Below are positions 59,216 to 64,000 of a stretch of DNA of 64,000 nucleotides, in pieces. The DNA comes from Thiohalocapsa sp. PB-PSB1. Its GTDB lineage: Bacteria > Pseudomonadota > Gammaproteobacteria > Chromatiales > Chromatiaceae. The stretch spans positions 1,550,001 to 1,614,000 of the forward strand of contig CP050890.1 of NCBI GenBank assembly GCA_016745215.1. Reading direction: 5' to 3'. Position 1 is the first letter of the stretch, and the number at the start of each line of letters is the position of its first letter. The notes beneath the pieces were generated by a model. That model saw only the letters and a program-made list of their open reading frames with translations. It made no database searches and was not told the DNA's origin. Both the position numbers and the translations under genes were made by a program.

Positions 59216-59758
59216 TCAAACCGTCTCCAGTTCTTCGAGGGTGAGGTTATGATTGGTATAGATGCAGATATCCGCGGCAATGCCCAAGGCGCGCTCGACA
59301 ATAGCGCGTGGCCCGAGTTCGGTATGCTCTAGCAACGCCGTGGCCGCGGCCTGCGCAAAAGCCCCGCCGGAGCCGATCGCCATCAGATCGTTTTCGGGTT
59401 CCAACACATCGCCGGTGCCGGAGATGATCAGGGATGCCTCGCGGTTTGCGACACAGAGCATTGCCTCGAGTCGGCGCAGCATGCGGTCGGTGCGCCAGTC
59501 CTTGGCTAGTTCCACCGCGGAGCGGGTCAGATGGCCCTGGTGTTTTTCCAGTTTGCCCTCGAAGCGCTCGAACAATGTGAAGGCATCCGCGGTGGCGCCG
59601 GCGAAGCCCGCGATGACCTCGCCCTTGTACAGACGCCGCACCTTGCGCGCATTGCCCTTCATCACCGTCTGACCTAACGAAACCTGGCCATCGCCGCCGA
59701 TCGCCACGGAGTTGCCGCGGCGTACGCAGAGAATAGTCGTACCGTGGAATTGTTCCAT
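59216..59758 (-). CDS. hslV: ATP-dependent protease peptidase subunit HslV
   Basis: The 180 aa proteasome-like peptidase has its catalytic threonine in MEQFHGTTILCVRRG; the residues before the Thr pair are removed on maturation. GDGQVSLGQTVMKGNARKVR and AIGSGGAFAQAAATAL follow the family. It forms a double hexamer capped by HslU and degrades damaged and regulatory proteins, often as a heat-shock function. It is first in the hslV-hslU pair. Confidence 0.97.
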   Translation of the reverse strand: MEQFHGTTILCVRRGNSVAIGGDGQVSLGQTVMKGNARKVRRLYKGEVIAGFAGATADAFTLFERFEGKLEKHQGHLTRSAVELAKDWRTDRMLRRLEAMLCVANREASLIISGTGDVLEPENDLMAIGSGGAFAQAAATALLEHTELGPRAIVERALGIAADICIYTNHNLTLEELETV

Positions 59759-59872
59759 TTTATACTCATGGTTGTGTCATCGAAGAGCTTTATTCTACGC
59801 TGTAGCAGATCATTACCACAGGCGTGTATTCTGCACTCATTTAGTGCCTATCCGAGCCAATATCCAACACTC

Positions 59873-60838
59873 ATGTCTACTGTTCCATACCAAGCCGTCG
59901 GTGACGGCGTCTACTGCATCGAGACCGGCCTCTACCGACACGGGCTCGCCGCCTGCTATCTGCTGCGCAACCAAGATCGGCTCGCCCTGGTCGAAACCGG
60001 CGGCGCCAACAGTGTGCCCGGCATCCTGAGCGTCATTGCGGACCTAGGCTTGACCCCAGCCCAGGTGGACTATGTGATCCCAACCCATGTACATCTGGAT
60101 CATGCCGGCGGTGCCGGCACGCTGATGGCGGCTTGCCCTAACGCTACGTTGATTGCGCACCCCAAAGGAGCGTCGCATCTGATCGATCCGTCCAAACTGA
60201 TTTCCGGTGCCACCGCCGTTTACGGCGAAGCCGAGTTTAACCAACACTTCGGTGCGCTCCTACCGATACCGGAAGCACGCGTCATCGCCGCCGAGGATGG
60301 GCAAACATTCGATTTCAACGGGCGTACCCTGACCTTTATCCACACGCCAGGGCACGCCAATCACCACGGTTGTATCTTCGACGCGGGCAGCGCCGGCATG
60401 TTCACTGGTGACACCTTCGGTATCTCCTATCGCGAGTTCGACAGCGCCGCCGGTCCTTGGCTGTTCGCGCCCACCACGCCGGTGGCGTTCGATCCCGATG
60501 CCTGGCAGACCAGCCTCGACCATATGATGGCCTTCGAACCCGAAGCAATTTATCTGACGCATTACGGCTGCATCGATCGGCCGGCAGAGCGAGTCGACAG
60601 CCTGCGCCAAAGCATCCGCGCTTTGGCCGATATTGCCTTGACCGAAGAAGAGAATGCCGACGAAGGCCGGCAAAGCCGCATCAAGGACAGGATCACAGCG
60701 CATCTGTTAGCCGACGCGCGCCAGCAGGGCTGTGAGCTCAGCGACGCCCGGATGATGGATTTGTTGGACGTGGATCTAGAGTTGAACGCCCAAGGATTAG
60801 AGGTATGGCTTCAGCGCCGGTCGCGACATAGGAGCTGA
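59873..60838 (+). CDS. metallo-beta-lactamase-fold hydrolase
   Basis: The 321 aa product starts at the ATG at 59873 (MSTVPYQAVGDGVY); the open frame upstream overlaps the hslV promoter. Zinc ligands are in THVHLDHAGGAGTL near residue 75, HTPGHANHHGCIF near residue 158, the Asp in FTGDTFGISYREF, and THYGCIDRP. The C-terminal 70 residues are helical. The substrate is unknown; the layout is that of glyoxalase-II/quorum-lactonase-like hydrolases. It converges with the BLUF gene, 21 bases away. Confidence 0.88.
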   Translation: MSTVPYQAVGDGVYCIETGLYRHGLAACYLLRNQDRLALVETGGANSVPGILSVIADLGLTPAQVDYVIPTHVHLDHAGGAGTLMAACPNATLIAHPKGASHLIDPSKLISGATAVYGEAEFNQHFGALLPIPEARVIAAEDGQTFDFNGRTLTFIHTPGHANHHGCIFDAGSAGMFTGDTFGISYREFDSAAGPWLFAPTTPVAFDPDAWQTSLDHMMAFEPEAIYLTHYGCIDRPAERVDSLRQSIRALADIALTEEENADEGRQSRIKDRITAHLLADARQQGCELSDARMMDLLDVDLELNAQGLEVWLQRRSRHRS

Positions 60839-60859
60839 TGCGATTGACCTGATGCTCGC

Positions 60860-61411
60860 CTAGCTTGCCGCCGATGCGGACCTGGTCTTCAGCATAGTGT
60901 CGGAGTTGCCTGCTGTAGAAGAGCCAGTTGGACGAGTATTCGACCCGACAGTCGATGCCGATAAGGTTTCTTCCCAAGGGCGGTTACGGCAAATGCCGCG
61001 GGCATCGAGCAATAATGAATAGACCTCGTGCAAACGTTCCGGGATCTGCACCACGCCGTTACTGGTCTGGTATTTTCCAGATAACAGCTCGCGCGGATGT
61101 TTGGAGAGGTCGAACAAGTCGACCAGATGCATATTCCAGTCGTCAAAGTAAGTCGGCCCGATTTGCTCGAAGGAGATCAACTGCACATCATGGTGCCGTG
61201 GATCGCGAATGATGCGCCCGAACAGCTCATTAACGGCGACGGAAGGACCCTCCAACACTTGCAGGAACTGCGACCCGGACAGTAACAGCAAGCCAGTGAT
61301 TCCCGCATTGCGATTGTGCTGCGCACTGTATTCGACAAGTTCGCGCAAGTCTTCGTTCGGCAGGAACGAGGCAGCGCAGGTACTACGATAGATCAGGCGG
61401 CAATTTTGCAT
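60860..61411 (-). CDS. BLUF-domain blue-light photoreceptor
   Basis: The 183 aa product starts at the ATG at 61411 (MQNCRLIYRST). Residues 1-95 are a BLUF flavin domain. The flavin-switch residues are Tyr8 (LIYRS), an Asn at 33 or 35 (SAQHNRNAGITGLLL) and Gln51 (SQFLQVLEGPS). The Trp-containing end of the domain is in YFDDWNMHLVDL. The C-terminal 85 residues are helical and then polar, without a known output domain, so it belongs to the short BLUF proteins that act through protein contacts. It lies downstream of the peptide array, separated from it by a likely terminator. Confidence 0.9.
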   Translation of the reverse strand: MQNCRLIYRSTCAASFLPNEDLRELVEYSAQHNRNAGITGLLLLSGSQFLQVLEGPSVAVNELFGRIIRDPRHHDVQLISFEQIGPTYFDDWNMHLVDLFDLSKHPRELLSGKYQTSNGVVQIPERLHEVYSLLLDARGICRNRPWEETLSASTVGSNTRPTGSSTAGNSDTMLKTRSASAAS

Positions 61412-61552
61412 TGGGACAAAACCGTTTGTCTGGCCGGGATGGGATAGGCTGGAATCGCTCGGCAGAGCAATTCCGCGGAATGGAATAGTGGTCATGACCA
61501 TGACACTAGCAAACACAGCCGGAAATGCAACCATTGAAGCTGTTCGGTAAAT

Positions 61553-61586
61553 AAAAAAGGGCCCGGCCGCAGATGCGGTCGGACCC
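61553..61586 (-). terminator. Rho-independent terminator
   Basis: Read on the minus strand: GGGTCCGACCGC, loop ATCT, GCGGCCGGGCCC, then TTTTTT. The stem is GC-rich with two mismatches and is followed by six T. It would stop transcription of the leftward peptide array before the BLUF gene. Confidence 0.8.
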
Positions 61587-61705
61587 TTCGAAACTTCTTG
61601 AACCGATAAGAATATCGACGTCGATAGTCCTCGGTTAGCTGTTTTTTGCGGCAGATCGATTACCTCGCGGATAGGATGGGTCCACAAGGTGGCCTTACGT
61701 CATAC

Positions 61706-61930
61706 TCAAAGTGATGCAGAATTTGGTTCCGTTACGATACTGCTTCGAGTTTCGCTCATTGCGATTTGATTGCTCATTGCAGCGGCAGTACGCGCGGCAT
61801 TTGCTCGTGCCAAGGTTTCTTCGTCGGCATATCGGCTTCCGACAGATAGGGCTGTCAGCGGGCCGAGGGCCATGGCTAGGCTGAGGACGATAAGGGGGCC
61901 GTGATTGATACGCTTCTGTTCGGTGCTCAT
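61706..61930 (-). CDS. secreted-looking small peptide, array copy 5 (last)
   Basis: The 74 aa product begins MSTEQKRINHGPLIV. It has a basic N-terminus, a hydrophobic stretch at residues 11-31 (GPLIVLSLAMALGPLTALSV), then SRYADEETLARANAAR, SNQIAMS, a variable patch (ETRSSIVTE) and the conserved end PNSASL. The pattern looks like an export signal (possible cleavage at SVG/S) plus a mature peptide of about 43 residues. Five paralogues lie in tandem at a fixed 313-314 base period. I do not recognise the family; no Gly-Gly leader or cysteine is present. Confidence 0.75.
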   Translation of the reverse strand: MSTEQKRINHGPLIVLSLAMALGPLTALSVGSRYADEETLARANAARTAAAMSNQIAMSETRSSIVTEPNSASL

Positions 61931-61977
61931 AGTGATTGCCTGAGTATGTGATTTTTATTCGAAAGAAGTCTGGTAAG

Positions 61978-62008
61978 TACCTCATGGGTAAGATGTACTC
62001 ATGAGGTA
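61978..62008 (-). ncRNA. spacer hairpin between peptide genes 4 and 5
   Basis: TACCTCATGGGTA (61978-61990) pairs with TACTCATGAGGTA (61996-62008) across AGATG, a 13-bp stem with one mismatch. It lies about 15 bases after the stop of gene copy 4 on the minus strand. The arms differ in sequence from those in the other spacers. Confidence 0.65.
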
Positions 62009-62022
62009 AGCGTGTTGTGCGC

Positions 62023-62244
62023 CTACAAGGCCGCGGAGTTCGGCGCTGCTACCGTACTGAAGTCATTACTCATAGCGATCTGATTATTCCTGGCGCTGAC
62101 GATGCGTGCGGCGTTGGCTCGCGCGAGGGTCTCCTCGTCGGCATATCGGCTTCCGACAGATAAGGCTGTCAGCGGACCGAGGGCCATGGTCAAGCTGAGG
62201 ACGATGAGGGGACCGTGGTTGGTGCGCTTTTGTTCGGTGTTCAT
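62023..62244 (-). CDS. secreted-looking small peptide, array copy 4
   Basis: The 73 aa product starts at the ATG at 62244 (MNTEQKRTNH), with AAGGTGA upstream; an ATG three codons earlier is less likely. The conserved hydrophobic segment (GPLIVLSLTMALGPLTALSV), SRYADEETLARANAAR and NNQIAMS are followed by the variable patch NDFSTVAA and PNSAAL. A spacer hairpin follows the stop. Confidence 0.75.
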   Translation of the reverse strand: MNTEQKRTNHGPLIVLSLTMALGPLTALSVGSRYADEETLARANAARIVSARNNQIAMSNDFSTVAAPNSAAL

Positions 62245-62291
62245 GGTAATCACCTTAATGTCTGGTTTTTATTCGAAAGGAGTCTGATAAG

Positions 62292-62322
62292 TACCTCATA
62301 AGTAGAATATACCTACGAGGTG
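62292..62322 (-). ncRNA. spacer hairpin between peptide genes 3 and 4
   Basis: TACCTCATAAGTA (62292-62304), loop GAATA, TACCTACGAGGTG (62310-62322). The arms pair with wobble changes. The same position and loop size as the other spacers. Confidence 0.6.
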
Positions 62323-62336
62323 AGTGTGTTGTGCAC

Positions 62337-62558
62337 TTACAAAGCCGCAGAATTCGGCGCTACTACCGTACTGGGTGCGTCACTCATAGCGATCTGGTTA
62401 TTCCTGTCGCTGACAAGGCGTGCTGCATTGGCTCGCGCGAGGGTTTCTTCGTCGGCATACCGGCTTCCAACAGATAGGGCTGTCAGCGGGCCGAGGGCCA
62501 TGGTCAAGCTGAGGACGATGAGGGGACCGTGGTTGGTACGCTTTTGTTCGGTGCTCAT
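62337..62558 (-). CDS. secreted-looking small peptide, array copy 3
   Basis: The 73 aa product begins MSTEQKRTNHGPLIV and keeps SRYADEETLARANAAR and NNQIAMS. Its variable patch is DAPSTVVA before PNSAAL. It is nearly identical to copy 4 in the hydrophobic half but differs at LVSDR, where copy 4 has IVSAR. A spacer hairpin follows the stop. Confidence 0.75.
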   Translation of the reverse strand: MSTEQKRTNHGPLIVLSLTMALGPLTALSVGSRYADEETLARANAARLVSDRNNQIAMSDAPSTVVAPNSAAL

Positions 62559-62606
62559 AGTGATTACCTAAGTTTATGATCTCTATCTATAAAGGATCTG
62601 ATGGAC

Positions 62607-62634
62607 GCCTTGCGAGCGGGATGCGCCCGCAAGG
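62607..62634 (-). ncRNA. spacer hairpin between peptide genes 2 and 3
   Basis: GCCTTGCGAGCG (62607-62618), loop GGAT, GCGCCCGCAAGG (62623-62634). Here the stem is GC-rich (CTTGCG / CGCAAG), whereas the other spacers use CTCATG / CATGAG or CCATAGG / CCTATGG at the same place. Confidence 0.65.
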
Positions 62635-62650
62635 TTATTGCGTTGTATGC

Positions 62651-62872
62651 TTATAAGGATGCAGAGTTCGATGCTACTGCCGCATCGGGGACATTACGCA
62701 TAGCAATCTGATTATTCATGGCGCTGACAGTGCGTGCAGCGTTGGCTCGCGCGAAGGTTTCTTCGTCGGCATATCGGCTACCGATGGAAAGAGCTGCTAG
62801 CGGACCGAGGGCCATGGTCAGGCTCAGGACGATGAGAGGACCATAGTTGATTTGCTTCTGTTCAGTATTCAT
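62651..62872 (-). CDS. secreted-looking small peptide, array copy 2
   Basis: The 73 aa product starts at the ATG at 62872 (MNTEQKQINYGPL). The hydrophobic part reads LIVLSLTMALGPLAALSIG, then SRYADEETFARANAAR and NNQIAM. The variable patch is RNVPDAAVAS before NSASL. With copy 1 it forms a subgroup that has NYGPL and AALSIG in place of NHGPL and TALSVG. Confidence 0.75.
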   Translation of the reverse strand: MNTEQKQINYGPLIVLSLTMALGPLAALSIGSRYADEETFARANAARTVSAMNNQIAMRNVPDAAVASNSASL

Positions 62873-62919
62873 GATGGTTATCTCGGTGTTTGGTTTCGGT
62901 CGAAGAAAATCTAGTGGGT

Positions 62920-62948
62920 GTCCCATAGGTAGGATGTGCCTATGGGGT
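62920..62948 (-). ncRNA. spacer hairpin between peptide genes 1 and 2
   Basis: GTCCCATAGGTA (62920-62931), loop GGATG, TGCCTATGGGGT (62937-62948). It occupies the same place in the spacer as the other three hairpins, with different arm sequence but preserved pairing. Confidence 0.65.
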
Positions 62949-62963
62949 GGTTGTGCACTGCAT

Positions 62964-63185
62964 TTACAGGGACGCGGAATTCGGGGTAGCTGTCGTGCCA
63001 GAGGAATCACTCATGGCAATTTGGTTATTCATAGCTCCGGCAGAACGTGCGGCGTTGGCTCGGGCAATGGTTTCTTCGTCGGCATACCGGCTACCGATGG
63101 AAAGGGCCGCCAGGGGGCCGAGGGCCATGGTCAGGCTCAGGACGATGAGGGGACCGTAATTAATGCGCTGCTGTTCGTTGTTCAT
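62964..63185 (-). CDS. secreted-looking small peptide, array copy 1 (first)
   Basis: The 73 aa product begins MNNEQQRINYGPLIV. It has LSLTMALGPLAALSIG, SRYADEETIARANAAR, NNQIAMS, the variable patch DSSGTTAT and PNSASL. It is the promoter-proximal copy, with an inverted repeat 39-86 bases upstream of its start. Confidence 0.75.
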   Translation of the reverse strand: MNNEQQRINYGPLIVLSLTMALGPLAALSIGSRYADEETIARANAARSAGAMNNQIAMSDSSGTTATPNSASL

Positions 63186-63223
63186 GATGGTTACCCTAAA
63201 TTGGCTGTCTGTTCAGCAAGTGA

Positions 63224-63271
63224 AGTATGAACAACCATTCGAGCGATATCTGTTCGCATCATGTTCATACT
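63224..63271. promoter_or_regulatory. inverted repeat upstream of the peptide array
   Basis: AGTATGAAC (63224-63232) and GTTCATACT (63263-63271) are perfect reverse complements, 30 bases apart, just upstream of peptide gene 1. The arrangement fits an operator pair bound by a dimeric regulator, or a long stem in the leader. The array promoter should be nearby. Confidence 0.5.
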
Positions 63272-63505
63272 GCCGTCTACAGTCACCGAGATCTGGACAA
63301 AATATAGAATTACAATGCATTCTGCATTTTCTGCATGGTTTCCCCGCCCATTGAGCATCTGAATCCCAGGTCTGGAGCCGATACCAGCTTGGAAGTTGTT
63401 CCATACAGAAACCCAGTCGCGAGACCTGCCGCGGCGACATGTTGCGTATACTCGGGCGATTGCTTGAAACTGATATGGCAGACAACGCGGTATTGATGTC
63501 TGCCG
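63272..63505. other. intergenic
   Basis: Divergent region between the leftward peptide array and the rightward ABC-3C-like genes. No gene is recognised. Confidence 0.35.
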
Positions 63506-63743
63506 TTGGAAATCCAGCCGCCTCGAGTCATCGTTGACGCCAACGTACAGACCTGTCGGCTTCGAGGGCAGATCCTGGACAAGAGCGATGAGTGTGGAAA
63601 GAGGTCTACTCCCAGATGCACAATGGCACCTTCCCGGCCATGCATGGATTTGACGATCTGGTGCTTTCTATTCGGGTGCTCTCTATCGATATCCTGTTTG
63701 CTGTCACAGCCGTCTCCCTGAATCCTGACAGACGACTCCTACG
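63506..63743 (+). pseudogene. possible ABC-3C middle component, frameshifted
   Basis: One frame reads RLRGQILDKSDECGK and then loses sense. A second frame continues SQMHNGTFPAMHGFDDLVLS, IDILFAVTAVSLNPDRRLLR, reaching into the ATPase start. The FD.LVL...D.LFA..AV pattern and the place directly before a DUF2326-type ATPase resemble ABC-three-component middle components. The frame change near 63595-63600 and the uncertain start suggest a broken gene. The call rests on pattern memory and neighbourhood. Confidence 0.35.
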
Positions 63744-64000
63744 ATGCGTCTCATCGAGCTGTCGGCAAATCGCGAATCCTATCGCCCATTGCGCTTCAAT
63801 CCCGAAGGGCCGAGCTCGATTGCTGGCAGAGGATCGCGAAAAGACGAGGCCGACAGCGACAACAGATACAACGGCGTGGGAAAGTTGCTCGCCATCGCGC
63901 TGAGCCACTTTCATCTTGGTTCAAACGAGGCCAAGGCGTTTCAGGAGACGAAAGACTGGAACGAGGTGCTTCTGCGAGCGAGCGGGCGGCACAGCTCTAT
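63744..64000 (+). CDS. ABC-3C system ATPase component, DUF2326 type (partial)
   Basis: An ATG at 63744 opens a frame that runs off the window after 85 codons. MRLIELSANRESYRPLRFNP, SSIAGRGSRKDEADSDN, RYNGVGKLLAIALSHFHLGS and the following W..VLLRASGR match the N-terminus of DUF2326 ATPases, part of ABC-three-component systems that probably act in phage defence. The Walker A normally reads NGVGKS or NGVGKT; here the Ser/Thr is Leu (AAG TTG), and HFCLGS reads HFHLGS. So nucleotide binding may be impaired. Most of the protein lies outside the window. Confidence 0.65.
   Translation, partial: MRLIELSANRESYRPLRFNPEGPSSIAGRGSRKDEADSDNRYNGVGKLLAIALSHFHLGSNEAKAFQETKDWNEVLLRASGRHSS

Noticed and set aside
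61931..62572. Plus-strand open frames through the peptide array
   Set aside because: They mirror the conserved minus-strand peptides (for example ARARVSSSAYRLP repeats in every copy), and the ribosome-binding sites and the terminator fit the minus strand.
61706..63185. The regular array considered as a CRISPR or simple satellite repeat
   Set aside because: The period is about 314 bases and each unit encodes an open frame with a start, stop and ribosome-binding site; spacers are conserved and structured, unlike CRISPR spacers.
63213..63645. Two minus-strand frames of 90 and 111 codons upstream of the peptide array
   Set aside because: They overlap the divergent ABC-3C-like region and show no recognisable features; their cysteine and arginine content looks random.

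Overview
The window is about 64 kb of a gammaproteobacterial chromosome. The core genes (arn, glgC, lptM-lysA-dapF-DUF484, ubiE-ubiJ-ubiB, hslVU), DUF1841, and the abundance of REP-like palindromes, RAYT elements and S23-type repeats suggest Chromatiales (purple sulfur bacteria or relatives). That placement is inference; no rRNA is present.

Layout. 1-10.5 kb: the N-terminus of a membrane sensor, two conserved hypotheticals (one DUF1841), a four-gene arn-like cluster on the minus strand (small EamA transporter, ArnB, ArnC, stand-alone formyltransferase), a CDGSH iron-sulfur protein, a secreted hypothetical and an L,D-transpeptidase. 10.6-12.5 kb: an ISAzo13-like insertion sequence inside an older repeat that carries a decayed S23/four-helix-bundle gene. 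13-24.9 kb: NhaD antiporter, CBS protein, OsmC protein, then a glycogen/alpha-glucan cluster (glgC, a frameshifted debranching enzyme, GH63 glucosidase) and a quinol-monooxygenase-like protein. 25-27.3 kb is a mobile-element graveyard: two RAYT transposases (one decayed), a truncated AbrB antitoxin, a 61-bp perfect tandem repeat, a small inverted-repeat element, and IS3 and amidase remnants. 27.5-34.8 kb: a type I restriction-modification system (hsdR, hsdS, hsdM) split by a cassette that holds a VapBC-like pair and a small unknown gene between REP-like repeats. 35-37 kb: an Rpn-type fragment, a deleted RAYT relic and two accessory genes. 36.9-47.0 kb: one long minus-strand arsenic island (ArsR, PstS-like, FAD oxidoreductase, Acr3, ArsI/CadI, rhodanese, phosphatase, GAPDH, ArsJ, permease, GDCCVxC protein, thioredoxin-like). 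47.3-60.8 kb: a broken PEP-CTERM-type gene, a second L,D-transpeptidase, lysine/DAP, ubiquinone and HslVU genes, and an MBL-fold hydrolase. 60.8-63.3 kb: a BLUF photoreceptor and, upstream of it, five tandem paralogous genes for secreted-looking 73-74 aa peptides. The window ends in the start of an ABC-three-component (ABC-3C) type ATPase.

How parts may work together. GlgC makes ADP-glucose and the two glucosidases trim glucan. GAPDH with ArsJ makes and exports 1-arseno-3-phosphoglycerate, while Acr3 exports arsenite and ArsI/CadI acts on organoarsenicals or metals, all probably under ArsR. DapF and LysA act in sequence in lysine synthesis, with the outer-membrane lipoprotein LptM just upstream. 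UbiE, UbiJ and UbiB serve ubiquinone synthesis.

The most unusual locus is the peptide array at 61706-63185. It has five copies at a strict 313-314 bp period. Each copy has conserved ends and a variable patch near the C-terminus, and each spacer carries a hairpin whose arm sequences change while pairing is kept. I do not recognise the family. It has a likely terminator downstream and an inverted repeat upstream.
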